Virus record (IMG/VR): IMGVR_UViG_3300045970_000593
Span: 1-22,364 of that record
Origin: a virus
DNA length: 22,364 nt
Direction: 5' to 3' (one strand)
The number at the start of each line of letters is the position of its first letter. The first letter of the stretch is position 1. The position numbers were made by a program, and so were the translations under genes. The notes beneath the pieces were generated by a model. The model did no database searches and was not told the DNA's origin. It saw only the letters and a program-made list of their open reading frames with translations. This document shows positions 7,389-16,439 of the stretch, piece after piece.

Positions 7389-7792
7389 CCCTAGCAGATC
7401 TAACGACGCGTCTTAATACCCCCTCCCTCTTCCCACACGTCGAGCGGATGCGTCTTGCTTGTCTTGCGGCTAGTGCCCCCAGTGCGCCCAATCAGGTAGG
7501 GGCAATGATTAAACGTGTATACGCCACCGACCTTGTGTCGCTCTTCAGCGACAAAATCGAGTTGCCGTTGGGGTACCTGGACGTTGACTACGCGCCCTAC
7601 GCCCTCAACTACACCGTTACCATCACAGACGCCATTGACTTAACGCGGGTTGCGGTGTTAGAACAGCTTGCGCAGTCTGGCGTGACACGGCAGTACCTGG
7701 ACCCCATCACCGTGTACACCACAGACCATACGCCGCAGGGGCGCGTCGCAGGCTCCTTCGCAACGCTTCTTATCGCTTGCATGAGCGCCTAA
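7385..7792 (+). CDS. Hypothetical tail-operon protein, 135 aa
   Basis: ATG overlaps the upstream stop as ATGA and has AAGGTGAG upstream as ribosome site. The protein has an N-terminal helix, a mixed middle with DLVSLFSDKIELPLGYLDVDY, and a strand-like end (NYTVTITDAIDLTRVAVLEQL). No signal peptide or membrane span is seen. The stop overlaps the start of the hub-like gene (TAATG), so these genes are likely translated in step. It is not recognised. It is probably a small baseplate or tail-completion component by location. Confidence 0.6.
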   Translation: MTLADLTTRLNTPSLFPHVERMRLACLAASAPSAPNQVGAMIKRVYATDLVSLFSDKIELPLGYLDVDYAPYALNYTVTITDAIDLTRVAVLEQLAQSGVTRQYLDPITVYTTDHTPQGRVAGSFATLLIACMSA

Positions 7793-10320
7793 TGCCCGCT
7801 GAGACACCGCATCGTGGAACATGGATCCTCTACCTAAACGGTATCGAGGTCCCGTGTCCCGACATGTCCGTTACCTACGGCGTGTGGCAGGTACCTGAGG
7901 CTACCTTAAATCTCCCGCCCCACCGCATGCTCGAGCGCTTGGGCACCGAAGACCGTATCGATGTAGCCATCTTCTATCTCGACGATTTGATCGAGCCGGA
8001 GAAGCCGCAGTTCCGTTTGTTGTTCGAGGGGGAGATTGCGGGTTGGTCGTACAACAACACGCCCTTCGGCCGCGTGATGTCCTTCCAGGCTATCGGGGAC
8101 ATCACGATCTTCCGTCAGATCTTCTTCTTCTTCATGAATACGGTGGACGCGGTTACTCAGTACCACACGATGCCGCAGACCATGGCAGCACCCCCGCCGG
8201 CCAACCTATTCTACCCGACTAGCCTGTTCTACAAGGGGTTGCTTACCGTCGACAAAGCGGGTAAGCCCAGCGAGCTAATCAAGCGTCCCTTCGAGCTGAT
8301 GTACAACATCGTGCGCGGTATGATCGACGCTAACCTCCCTAAAGAGAAGCGTACGATCCCTAGCGTTAACTTCTTTAGTCGCTGGGTCCGTAAGCGTAAC
8401 TTCCATAACCGCTTTGTGTCGCTGCCCTTGTTCGAAGACCCTTATTCGCCGCCTGTTTTAACTACGTGGCAGGAGACCCTTAAGGATAAGACCAAGGAAG
8501 AAATGGAGACTTCGGAAGAAGACCCTAAGGATATTGCGGCCGTACTGGCATATCAGAAGGGGCAGCAGGACTACGGCGTCTTCCCTATCTTCAAGGCCGC
8601 GCAGTGTGCCTCTGCTATGGTTGCTGTCAAAGAGGGACTCGCACCTACCGTTGGCGAATCAGGATCTATGATGGACGTCTTGCGCGAGGTCTTGGGTAAG
8701 GCCTACTCCGAGATGGCTATGATCCCCACCGCCCCCATGCACGAAGTTGACCTGGAGACGGGTGTCATCACGGGGACGCCCGACACGGAGCAACCTCAGG
8801 ACCTTCAGAAGCCTTGGCGACTGGCTAACTTCTTCACCAAGCCTGCGATGTACTTCGGTATCCCCCCGATGTGCAACGTTGTGTTCCCGGCGAACATTCG
8901 CTCGCACCAGTACCAGGAGAACTACTGGGCACAACCCACGCGCGTGTACGTCAACGATACCTTCGTACAGTCAATTCTCGGAGAGAACGCGTTCACTGCG
9001 GACGCCATTCGGGTTGGTTACCCTCCAGAGGTTAACGCCACCATACAGGCTGCTCTCCTCCGCCAACAACAAGCCGCTACGGGTAAGCCTGTTAACCCTA
9101 AGGCTCCGCCTATCACGGCGCAGGCCCTACGGAACGCTAAGAACATACTCGTGTTCCCCGAGGAGTTCTACAAGGGCCCGGTTCTTTCTCGTATGCCCAT
9201 CCCGGCCTGGTTCCATATCCTCATGAAGCTCTCCAAGCCGCGTAAGGATACGGGAGCCACCGCTAAGGATGCGCCCCCGCTGCCGGCGGTCATTGAGGGA
9301 GCAGCGATTCATACCCTCTTCGAGAAGTATGCCGAGTACGAATACTACCGTCAACGCTACGAGAAGCGTGGCGGACAGGTAACCATGGTGTGGAACCCCT
9401 ACATCGTTCCGGGGTTCTCCTGCGCCATCTTCGATACCCGTCGTGAGGGGCTAGACACGATGGGGTACGTGCAGAACGTCACGCACTCGTACTCGACCCG
9501 TGGCCGTGGGGTGGGTTCTCAGAGCACGACGATGTCGTACGGTTTCGGCCGTACCCTTCGGGAAACGCTAGACCTGATCAGCGACCTGCAAGGCCGCGGC
9601 GTCGTCACTGGTAACGGTCCTCTCGACCCGGTCCAGACGGTACGGGAGATCACTCACGACTTTGACCAGTCGGAAACATTCTTCAGGTCGCTTTTCTTTG
9701 GCCGCGGTAAGGCGCAGACCTTCACCACTCCCGCCTCGTTCGACTTCCGCAAAATTATTGGGTACGTAACGGGAGAAGATGCGTACGGTAATAATCGCAC
9801 TGTGGTCCCCTTCGATGTTACCCCTACGTCTAATAATATCCCTGCCTCGCGTACACACGAGATCGCGCCCCTCCCCGGGCGTGAACCAATGTTCAATAGT
9901 TTTGAACAGGGTATGAAGACCATAGCGCGTCCTATCTGCACGCTGACGCAGTACATCCTCTGGATGCACCCCGGGAAGACCATGAAGGAATTGACTACCC
10001 CCGTCGAAGGTAAGGCCTCGGTCGAAGGCCCCTCGACGACGTTCTCGGACGGGGTGTTGTCCGCCGGGTCTGAGTATCCGTCGGCTATATATTGGGCGCG
10101 TATTAAGCGTCTAGTACAGGGCCCCGGCGGGGAGCCACCCGCGGGCGCGCGCGGGGTGACCATTACAACCCCGGCTACTGCGGATGCCGATGCGACGGCC
10201 ACCCCTGAGGCCGGGCAGCCTGTAGCGGTTGGTGCCTCTGCGCCGCAGACCCGTTCGGACTGGGACAAGATCCTCGAAGCTTACCGTATCGAGATGTACA
10301 GCAAGCTGCCACAGAGGTAA
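7792..10320 (+). CDS. Putative baseplate hub protein (gp27/gpD-like), 842 aa
   Basis: The start chosen is ATG 7792 in the TAATG overlap; a TTG five codons upstream in frame is less likely. The N-terminus (about 8-105) is strand-rich, with LYLNGIEVPCPDMSVTYG and FRLLFEGEIAGWSYNN, then VMSFQAIGDITIFRQI, as in hub proteins that form a ring around the central spike. Near residues 515-590, MVWNPYIVPGFSCAIFD, YVQNVTHSYS and STTMSYGFGR look like the gpD-type domain, in which a location-changing loop is followed by paired strands. Residues about 780-820 are a low-complexity Ala/Thr/Pro linker. Its length is greater than T4 gp27, as in large myoviruses. It is followed by the sigma factor gene after two bases. 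No lysozyme motif is seen in it. Confidence 0.65.
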   Translation: MPAETPHRGTWILYLNGIEVPCPDMSVTYGVWQVPEATLNLPPHRMLERLGTEDRIDVAIFYLDDLIEPEKPQFRLLFEGEIAGWSYNNTPFGRVMSFQAIGDITIFRQIFFFFMNTVDAVTQYHTMPQTMAAPPPANLFYPTSLFYKGLLTVDKAGKPSELIKRPFELMYNIVRGMIDANLPKEKRTIPSVNFFSRWVRKRNFHNRFVSLPLFEDPYSPPVLTTWQETLKDKTKEEMETSEEDPKDIAAVLAYQKGQQDYGVFPIFKAAQCASAMVAVKEGLAPTVGESGSMMDVLREVLGKAYSEMAMIPTAPMHEVDLETGVITGTPDTEQPQDLQKPWRLANFFTKPAMYFGIPPMCNVVFPANIRSHQYQENYWAQPTRVYVNDTFVQSILGENAFTADAIRVGYPPEVNATIQAALLRQQQAATGKPVNPKAPPITAQALRNAKNILVFPEEFYKGPVLSRMPIPAWFHILMKLSKPRKDTGATAKDAPPLPAVIEGAAIHTLFEKYAEYEYYRQRYEKRGGQVTMVWNPYIVPGFSCAIFDTRREGLDTMGYVQNVTHSYSTRGRGVGSQSTTMSYGFGRTLRETLDLISDLQGRGVVTGNGPLDPVQTVREITHDFDQSETFFRSLFFGRGKAQTFTTPASFDFRKIIGYVTGEDAYGNNRTVVPFDVTPTSNNIPASRTHEIAPLPGREPMFNSFEQGMKTIARPICTLTQYILWMHPGKTMKELTTPVEGKASVEGPSTTFSDGVLSAGSEYPSAIYWARIKRLVQGPGGEPPAGARGVTITTPATADADATATPEAGQPVAVGASAPQTRSDWDKILEAYRIEMYSKLPQR

Positions 10321-10322
10321 TC

Positions 10323-11018
10323 ATGGACTACAAGAATCGCGACATTGAGCTCTGGACGCAGTGGAAGAAAACACAAAACCCATACGACCTACAAAAGCTG
10401 CTGGATCAGATGTCGGGAATAATTGCTCGAGAGTGCAACAAATGGGCGCCTTCTATGTCTCGGTCGCTGCTCGAGGCTGAAGCTAAACGCCTTACCGTAG
10501 GCGCGTTCAAAGAGTTCGACCCGAAGCGCGGTGTCGCGCTATCAACCTTCGTAGCATCACGTCTCCCCAAATTAAGTAGGCTCACATATAGTGCACAGAA
10601 TGCCGCACGTATGTCCGAGACGCAGGCCCTAGGGTTTAACGCATACCACTCCGCCAATACGGAGCTAACTGACCGCCACGGCCGCGAACCTACCCTCGCG
10701 GAGTTATCAGATCATCTTGGGTGGACCCCGCGCCGCATCACGCAGTTCCGGACCCAGTCCCGACGTAAAGAGTTCGTGGAGTCAGAGGAACACCCGGATT
10801 TTGGGGAAACGGCGGATGACTTTCTTATCGATTTCATCCATAATGGCTTGACGCCCTTGCAGCAGAAAATCTTCGAGCATTCCAGCGGTTATCGGGGGGC
10901 TAATATCTTGTCCGGCTCGGAGATGATGAAGAAGCTGAACATCACGCAAGGCCAGCTGAGCTACCAGAAAAACTTGATCGTACAGGCCGTAGAGAGGGCG
11001 CAAGGCAAGCATGTCTGA
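10323..11018 (+). CDS. Sigma-70 family RNA polymerase sigma factor, 231 aa
   Basis: The domain order fits a compact sigma factor. Region 2 lies at about 19-95, with AFKEFDPKRGVALSTFVASR resembling the conserved FDP..G..FSTYA..RI block of region 2.2-2.4. A region-3 helix, GREPTLAELSDHLGWTPRRI, spans about 120-139. Region 4 lies at about 176-226 (LTPLQQKIFEH, then a helix-turn-helix with EMMKKLNITQGQLSYQKN). It would bind the host RNA polymerase core and direct it to phage promoters. The usual aromatic cluster of region 2.3 is weak (no Trp), which suggests a divergent -10 element. A good ribosome site (AGAGG) precedes ATG. It sits inside the baseplate operon, so a late-gene regulator role is likely but inferred. 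Confidence 0.8.
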   Translation: MDYKNRDIELWTQWKKTQNPYDLQKLLDQMSGIIARECNKWAPSMSRSLLEAEAKRLTVGAFKEFDPKRGVALSTFVASRLPKLSRLTYSAQNAARMSETQALGFNAYHSANTELTDRHGREPTLAELSDHLGWTPRRITQFRTQSRRKEFVESEEHPDFGETADDFLIDFIHNGLTPLQQKIFEHSSGYRGANILSGSEMMKKLNITQGQLSYQKNLIVQAVERAQGKHV

Positions 11019-11973
11019 CGCGGTACCCAAAGCACTACAGGGGCTGGCCGCAAGTAACTACTTGCGCGCGTCTACCTTTGCGGGCTTCGTCAAGACCCCT
11101 GAAGTAAAGGCCAAAGCTAAGGACATCTTCAAACAGGTACTGCCTGGGGTCTACAAGCAGTACTCTGATCTGATTTTCGATAACGCCGTCGCTGCCGATG
11201 TTCCCCCTGTCTTGGTGTGGGGCATCATGCAGATGGAGAGCAGTGGTAAGGCGGACGCTGTCTCTCCTGACGGCTTCGATAAAGGGCTGATGCAGATCAA
11301 TAGCCGCGTATGGGAGGCTTGGTACGCTAGTCTTGCTGACCCGGCGGATTGGAAGAAAGCGGAACTAAACGTAGCGCAAGGAGTCGCTATCTTAGCGGGT
11401 GAATACGCAGCCATGCGACGTATGGTCGTAAAGGGCATAGCCCTCAGCGGTTATGCCCTGTCTCGAGCCGCCGTTGCGGGTTACAACGCGGGTACGCCCG
11501 CGGTACAAGCGGCCCTTTTGGCCGGAAATGACCCGGACTCTGTAACGGCTCTGGGCATCATGAAGCGGAAGAAGAAGACCGACAGGGGCTACGTGGAGAG
11601 GATCTTCGAGGCGGCCAACGACCTCAATGAAAAACTAGCCGCGTACAGTAACGATCTAGGGACGGTTGACGCCTTAGCCATGATCGTACTCTCCTCTGAC
11701 ACAACCCCCGCGGTAGCCGCCGTGGCTGCGGAAGTGCGTCAGGAATTTGTGAGCTTAGACCGCACGACGCGTATGGCGCAGCTAGACAAAAAGGCGGCCT
11801 ATGCCGCTGCTGCCGCGGCCCATCTAGCGGAGGGCGTAAAGGCTGGTAAAGCGGCCTTCGATGCGGATCAAGCGAACCAACTGGCAAACGTAGGCCTACA
11901 GCCTTTCGTAGATGATGCTAATTTTCAAAGCTTATCCTACAGTTACGTGACGGGTAAGTGGGGTGCGGCGTGA
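11011..11973 (+). CDS. Lytic transglycosylase (SLT/GH23 fold), 320 aa
   Basis: The goose-type/SLT signature is clear. VLVWGIMQMESSGKADAVSP carries the catalytic Glu76. It is followed by GFDKGLMQINSRVW (88-101), a helix NVAQGVAILAGEYAAM, AVAGYNAG (154-161) and RGYVERI (192-198). These enzymes cleave the MurNAc-GlcNAc bond of peptidoglycan with formation of an anhydro ring. No signal peptide is seen. The C-terminal 90 residues are Ala-rich and helical (KKAAYAAAAAAHLAEGVKAG). Because it lies between hub and wedge genes it is probably a virion-associated enzyme for entry, though a role in release cannot be ruled out. It overlaps the sigma gene by eight bases, with AAGG upstream of ATG. Confidence 0.85.
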   Translation: MSDAVPKALQGLAASNYLRASTFAGFVKTPEVKAKAKDIFKQVLPGVYKQYSDLIFDNAVAADVPPVLVWGIMQMESSGKADAVSPDGFDKGLMQINSRVWEAWYASLADPADWKKAELNVAQGVAILAGEYAAMRRMVVKGIALSGYALSRAAVAGYNAGTPAVQAALLAGNDPDSVTALGIMKRKKKTDRGYVERIFEAANDLNEKLAAYSNDLGTVDALAMIVLSSDTTPAVAAVAAEVRQEFVSLDRTTRMAQLDKKAAYAAAAAAHLAEGVKAGKAAFDADQANQLANVGLQPFVDDANFQSLSYSYVTGKWGAA

Positions 11974-12395
11974 GCTACGATCTCTTCTTTAACAGTGATT
12001 CGACGAGGTCAAAGCCATTCGGCTTCGGGTATCAATCGGCGGTGGGCGTTAGCGGCGTAACCAAGATGGTGAACCGCTGGACCAAATGCCTACTGACTCG
12101 GAAGGGGTCGGACCCCTTCGATCGTAATGAGGGTACTTCCTTCGTTGGCCTCGCCGGCTCGAACGTATGTGACGAAGCCGACGTTTTTGATATGGCCGCG
12201 CTCGCCGTTGAAGACTGCAATACCCAAATGCGAGCCTGGGATATGAAGTCGCAACCGCCCACCGCTGAACGATTCCTATCGGCGGCTATAACCCGTATCG
12301 TACGCGTCGAGGGCGACCGTTACGACATCTGGGTCACCGTTCGTAACACCACCGGGCAGGCGGCTACGCTGACCCTCGCGGCTACAGGCTACTAG
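11970..12395 (+). CDS. gp25-like baseplate wedge protein, 141 aa
   Basis: The core VSGVTKMVNRWTKCLLTRKG followed by SDPFDRNEGTSFVGL matches the gp25/GPW family. Members of that family have a lysozyme-like fold without enzymatic activity, join the sheath to the baseplate wedge, and often carry a conserved SDPF-type loop. The size (about 140 aa) is normal for the family. GTG 11970 was chosen because it overlaps the upstream TGA (GTGA) and is preceded by AAGTGGGG. An in-frame GTG four codons earlier is less likely. The next gene follows after an AGGAG ribosome site. The C-terminus is strand-rich (YDIWVTVRNTTGQAATLTLA). A nearly perfect palindrome lies within the SDPF codons. Confidence 0.75.
   Translation: MSYDLFFNSDSTRSKPFGFGYQSAVGVSGVTKMVNRWTKCLLTRKGSDPFDRNEGTSFVGLAGSNVCDEADVFDMAALAVEDCNTQMRAWDMKSQPPTAERFLSAAITRIVRVEGDRYDIWVTVRNTTGQAATLTLAATGY
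12101..12119. repeat. 19-base palindrome within the gp25-like gene
   Basis: GAAGGGGTC and its exact reverse complement GACCCCTTC flank one central base. In mRNA this could fold as a seven-base stem with a five-base loop. It encodes the conserved KGSDPF stretch, so the protein sequence explains much of it. It has no run of T after it, so it is not a terminator. Confidence 0.6.
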
Positions 12396-12403
12396 GAGTA
12401 TCG

Positions 12404-14350
12404 ATGGCTACGGTTACAATCAGCGATGCGATGCTCCAGCGGGCCGATGTTTTCCTATCGACCTACTTGACCGAGAAAGTCCCCGATGCGGACTTCTCCC
12501 CCGGTTCCGCGGTACGCGACTTGGTGGTCAAGTCTATCGCATATATCTACGCGTACCTGGAGAGTGAACGGGAAGCCCTGCGCGCTACGAGCTCGTTGGC
12601 CTTGATTGCGGCCATGCCCCCAAGCGAGGACGCTGACGCGGCCATCGACGCTTATCTTTCCAACCTATTCGTTACACGGAAGACGGGACAACCCACCAGC
12701 CTCCCGACCGTGTTACATTTCTCTCAACCTGTCGATGTGGTCATCACGTCCGCGATCCGCTTCTACAGAACTTCTGCGCTGGCTTTCGCGTCCGCGGATT
12801 CATACGTGATCCCCTCTAGCGCCTTAAAGATGAATACGTACGCCGGCGGGGAGCGCGATTGGACCTACACCGCCATGCTGACGTCCACCCAGAATGGCGG
12901 AAACTATAACGTCTTACCGGGTACGTTCTTACAGGTGGATAAGTTCAATCCCTACTTCACCTACGCGGAGAACATCGTAGGGGGTAAGGACGGCAAGGGG
13001 CTCGAGACCACCGCGGAGTTAATCAAGCGCGCCCCCACGGCGCTAAGCACTCGGAACCTTGTCAACGAGCGTTCCGTTAATGCCGTGCTGTACGATAAGT
13101 TCCCGGCCTTAACTCGCGCGCTGACGACCGGTATGGGTGACCCCGAGATGATGCGGGATCTGTCCAGTGAGTTCGTGACGGGGCTGAAGCTGCACCTCGG
13201 CGGGTACACCGACATCTACGTGGGTTTACCGCGTACAGAAGTCACCGAGACGCTAACGCTGAACATGGAGTTCGCCCGCGCCGACGGGTTGACTGTCATG
13301 CTGTACGACGACACGCCCCCGTACTTTACGGACGTGCGCCCCGGTCACGTCGTTAACATCATCAACGGGCTACCCAGCGGCCCGATGCAAACGATCGTCA
13401 AGAAGACCTGGTGGGCCGGACAGCTCGAGGTGATCTCCCCGTTCCCTGAGGCTGCGTCCGGTCTGACATACTCCATTGGCGCCTTCCAGCCTGCGCACGA
13501 CGATATTCGTCCTGTTAGCTCCACGGGGCGCACGGCCACTACCGTACAGAACTACGCCAGCGTCTTCCTAGCAGGGAGACCCGTATACCGTGTGCGGAGC
13601 GTAACGAGTGCTGCCGGTGCCGTCTTAAAGCGCGTACCCGACGCCCCGTCCCTTGCGGAGGATGAATATTCCGTAACGGTATACAACCCTTCCGCAGCGC
13701 AGTCGGCCAAGACTGTTACTCAGGTGCGAACCGGTTTGGCCTCGGGGGACATTACCGTTAAGTACGACACCTTGTCAGGCTACGCCGAGATTCAGGCTTA
13801 TATTACTAGCCGCTATGACCGGATCATAAACGCTAATCATCTTGCTCGGGGCTACAACCCAGTATACGTATCAGCGGCTATCAAGTATGACCGTCGCTAC
13901 GGGGCGAAGACGACCTACAATCGAGCGGAGGTGTCCAACACGGTCACGGGCTTCATCAATGACTTCGATTGGACGAACACCCTGGACGTGTCTTCGATCT
14001 CGAACGCGCTACGTCAAGCCTATCCCGATATCGGCGTAGTCTACCCCTTCGTGCTCAACTACGTGCTGTACGCCCCGGATGGCCGTATGTTCAAATTCAC
14101 GTCCCAAGACGTGGCGACTCTATTCCCTCGAGACGGCTCGACGGCGACCCTGACTAACGGCGCGGAGCTGGGTTTCAATACGGATTATCTAACGCAGCTT
14201 AAGGCGGCGTTCGCTGAACTAGGTGTTACGGACAGAACTGTTCGGTACATGGCTGACCTAGAAGACATCGACGTGTGGGAGAGGGCGTCAGAGCAAAGGA
14301 TAATCGAGGCCGCGCTGGACATCGGTACGGTAACGGATACGGTGATCTAG
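12404..14350 (+). CDS. Baseplate J-like / gp6-like wedge protein, 648 aa
   Basis: The N-terminus carries DADFSPGSAVRDLVVKSIAYIYAYL (about 28-52, only part matters: the SPGSAVRDLV block), typical of J-like baseplate proteins of P2/Mu-type and large myoviruses. The middle is strand-rich and contains GGNYNVLPGTF (about 165-175), which also recurs in this family as NVxxGTI. The C-terminal half includes GYNPVYVSAAIKYDRRYGA and a helix-rich VSNTVTGFINDFDWTNTLDVSSISNALRQ-type region, as expected for the gpJ end. It forms wedge dimers in the baseplate. AGGAG lies just before ATG. Its stop overlaps the next GTG by one base. It is longer than P2 gpJ (about 300 aa), as is common in large phages. Confidence 0.8.
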   Translation: MATVTISDAMLQRADVFLSTYLTEKVPDADFSPGSAVRDLVVKSIAYIYAYLESEREALRATSSLALIAAMPPSEDADAAIDAYLSNLFVTRKTGQPTSLPTVLHFSQPVDVVITSAIRFYRTSALAFASADSYVIPSSALKMNTYAGGERDWTYTAMLTSTQNGGNYNVLPGTFLQVDKFNPYFTYAENIVGGKDGKGLETTAELIKRAPTALSTRNLVNERSVNAVLYDKFPALTRALTTGMGDPEMMRDLSSEFVTGLKLHLGGYTDIYVGLPRTEVTETLTLNMEFARADGLTVMLYDDTPPYFTDVRPGHVVNIINGLPSGPMQTIVKKTWWAGQLEVISPFPEAASGLTYSIGAFQPAHDDIRPVSSTGRTATTVQNYASVFLAGRPVYRVRSVTSAAGAVLKRVPDAPSLAEDEYSVTVYNPSAAQSAKTVTQVRTGLASGDITVKYDTLSGYAEIQAYITSRYDRIINANHLARGYNPVYVSAAIKYDRRYGAKTTYNRAEVSNTVTGFINDFDWTNTLDVSSISNALRQAYPDIGVVYPFVLNYVLYAPDGRMFKFTSQDVATLFPRDGSTATLTNGAELGFNTDYLTQLKAAFAELGVTDRTVRYMADLEDIDVWERASEQRIIEAALDIGTVTDTVI

Positions 14351-15954
14351 TGGCTATCATCGGCAATGACCGGGACGCACTGTTCCATGGCCTCTCCGAT
14401 TTCTGGCGGAGGATGTTCAATGACGCCGGTGATCTACAGGCGCTGTATGAAGGTACCGAAGTATTGCTGGGTCAGGCGTATCTAGATCTATTGTCTGACG
14501 TTCTGAATGCGGCTGTTGTAGAGACGCCCCTGTTCCGCAAGGAATACTACAACCTCATCGTCTTGAACCATGATCCTGCCGCAGCGGATCCCTTGACGTT
14601 TGCGTTAGATAAAGAGTACCAGAGCATCGCGTATCTACAGGACCGGGTGTTCGCCCCCACCAACACACTTGAGCCTATTCGAGACTATACGGTAAACGGG
14701 AGCACGATCACGTTCACCACCAACCCCTTCGTGTTGGTAGACGGGGCTTGGACTAGTGCGCATGCTGGGTTCGCCTTTCGTGACTTAAACGGTACGCCCC
14801 AGTTGATGCTGTGGGCCGTTGATGCCCAGGTAGATACCTACGAGCTCTACTATCGCCTGGGACACCTCTTCTCGGATAAGACACGTTCCTCCGAGGCCTA
14901 CCGGATGTTCGTCCGGGGTATCATGCAGCTTTACCTCCTAGGCCCTGCACTCGAGCGGTTGGAGAGCGCGCTGAATGTAGTCGCGGGCATGCCGGTTGTA
15001 CGTAGCGACGGGGAGCGGATTACCGCGGTAGATGGCGCCGCAGTGAAGCCCTCTGTCACCACTGACCGGAATGTGTACGTATTCCCGACGGGGACGCGGC
15101 TCCGCCTGGACCTGCTGAACGCAACGAACTTAACACTGCTCCCTGCCTTGCGTGTTTTCGAGCCCCTGACCGAGTCCGTACAGGTAACCGATTACCTCCA
15201 GCAGCCTAGCTGGTGGCACCACATCACTATTCCCGAGCCCCTTATGCCCGGGGCTCCTCTGGCTAACCGAGTGGTCAGCCCACTTCTCGCAGAGAACCGC
15301 ATTGGGTATGACGGTACCAACGGTTATGCCCGTATAGGTGATCCGGGTTTCGTGATCGGTCCGGCCTTGGGGTACTACTGGCACGATGGTCAATACATCA
15401 GCGAGGAGACGTTCCTGCCCCCGACTGAGTTGCCGGTACAGCACCGTCAACGTGCGTCGTTCATTATCATGGACAAGTTCCTTAAAACGCACCTGTTCAG
15501 CGTGGTCGTTGATCAGGCGGTAGGCGATAAGATTGGGCAGATCGTTGCGCTGCTCAAAGATGCCAAGCCTACGCACACCGACTTCTACCTCTCGGTCGGT
15601 GCAAGCTTGGCGCTGGAAGAGATTGGTGTTGGTGACGTGATGAACATGACTCCGTGGGTCATGTCTCCGGAGCCCATCCACAACGTGGATAACCGCTGGC
15701 AGCTGGGCGATGGCCTTAACATCGGTGACCGCTTCTTTTACGACGGTACAGGCACACCTATACTTTCGACCTTACCGACGAGTATGCCTGTAGTATTAGG
15801 GGGACAGAACCCCTTTATCTTGCCAGACCCCACGAAACAGTCCATTATGGATCGACCTGTCGCGATAACGGTGACGGAGTGGGTTTTGGACAGTGGTGGT
15901 AACATGGTCTATACGGTTGGCGGACAGCCAGTCACGAGGGAATACACATGGTGA
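14350..15954 (+). CDS. Putative gpI-like/gp7-like baseplate wedge protein, 534 aa
   Basis: GTG 14350 overlaps the upstream TAG (TAGTG) and gives the start MAIIGNDRDALFHGLSDF; a more upstream start would run inside the J-like gene. The N-terminal 80 residues are helical, as in wedge proteins that bind J. The middle is strand-rich. Near the C-terminus, LLKDAKPTHTDFYLSV resembles the KPAHT motif of gpI/Mu gp48-type proteins, where the chain folds back beside J. No enzyme motif is visible. It ends seven bases inside the next gene, with GAGGG as that gene's ribosome site. It is probably the baseplate arm that connects to the fibres. Confidence 0.6.
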   Translation: MAIIGNDRDALFHGLSDFWRRMFNDAGDLQALYEGTEVLLGQAYLDLLSDVLNAAVVETPLFRKEYYNLIVLNHDPAAADPLTFALDKEYQSIAYLQDRVFAPTNTLEPIRDYTVNGSTITFTTNPFVLVDGAWTSAHAGFAFRDLNGTPQLMLWAVDAQVDTYELYYRLGHLFSDKTRSSEAYRMFVRGIMQLYLLGPALERLESALNVVAGMPVVRSDGERITAVDGAAVKPSVTTDRNVYVFPTGTRLRLDLLNATNLTLLPALRVFEPLTESVQVTDYLQQPSWWHHITIPEPLMPGAPLANRVVSPLLAENRIGYDGTNGYARIGDPGFVIGPALGYYWHDGQYISEETFLPPTELPVQHRQRASFIIMDKFLKTHLFSVVVDQAVGDKIGQIVALLKDAKPTHTDFYLSVGASLALEEIGVGDVMNMTPWVMSPEPIHNVDNRWQLGDGLNIGDRFFYDGTGTPILSTLPTSMPVVLGGQNPFILPDPTKQSIMDRPVAITVTEWVLDSGGNMVYTVGGQPVTREYTW

Positions 15955-16430
15955 TTACACAGGGTATCGGCGTTGCGGGTGCCTTCGAGGTCCGTGTATT
16001 GAACGCTCTGACGGGACAAGTTTTAAGGCGCATGACGATCAAGAATATGATCGTTAATGGGGGGTACGACGCCATCATCCAGTCCCTGGCTAACGGAGTT
16101 ACTACCAGTCGGATTACTACGTTGGCGGTCGGTAAGGGCGGCGCAACGCCCGCGGCGTTAACGCAGACCGCCTTAGCTAACCCACTAGTCAACATCACCT
16201 CCTTCACCACCGATGTGATCGCAGGCACGGCGCATCAAGTTAAGATCACGGCGACGCTTGACGCGGCTACGGGCAACGGTACTGTTGACCAGCCGAACAA
16301 TGTTTCCGAGGTAGGCCTGATCACCGCCGGCGGTGCCCTTTTCTCCCGTCAGGTTCATCCCGCGATCACTAAGACCGCGGCTATCGCCATCCAATACGAG
16401 TGGATCATTTCGCTCGTCGCCGCAGCATAG
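15948..16430 (+). CDS. Tail fibre-associated/baseplate fibre protein, 160 aa
   Basis: The pattern KNMIVNGGYDAIIQSLANG, ITTLAVGKGGATPAALTQTAL, NVSEVGLITAGGALFSRQ and ITKTAAIAIQYEWIISLV is that of a small strand-rich phage domain found near tail fibre genes: a turn motif around AVGxG, then EvGL and lFsR. It has no membrane span. It starts inside the end of the upstream gene after GAGGG and ends nine bases before the fibre gene. A fibre base or adaptor role is inferred from the domain pattern and neighbours. Confidence 0.55.
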   Translation: MVITQGIGVAGAFEVRVLNALTGQVLRRMTIKNMIVNGGYDAIIQSLANGVTTSRITTLAVGKGGATPAALTQTALANPLVNITSFTTDVIAGTAHQVKITATLDAATGNGTVDQPNNVSEVGLITAGGALFSRQVHPAITKTAAIAIQYEWIISLVAAA

Positions 16431-16439
16431 AGGTAACGA

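Noticed and set aside
7777-7791. TTG start five codons upstream for the hub-like gene
   Set aside because: ATG 7792 overlaps the previous stop (TAATG), the pattern used by its neighbours.
9654-10268. 204-codon minus-strand frame opposite the hub-like gene
   Set aside because: Antisense shadow; no domain and no ribosome site, with the plus strand clearly coding.
14275-14349. Earlier ATG for the gpI-like gene
   Set aside because: Would lie well inside the J-like gene; GTG 14350 in the TAGTG junction gives a sensible N-terminus.
15130-15681. 183-codon minus-strand frame opposite the gpI-like gene
   Set aside because: Antisense shadow; the sense strand carries the KPTHT-type motif.
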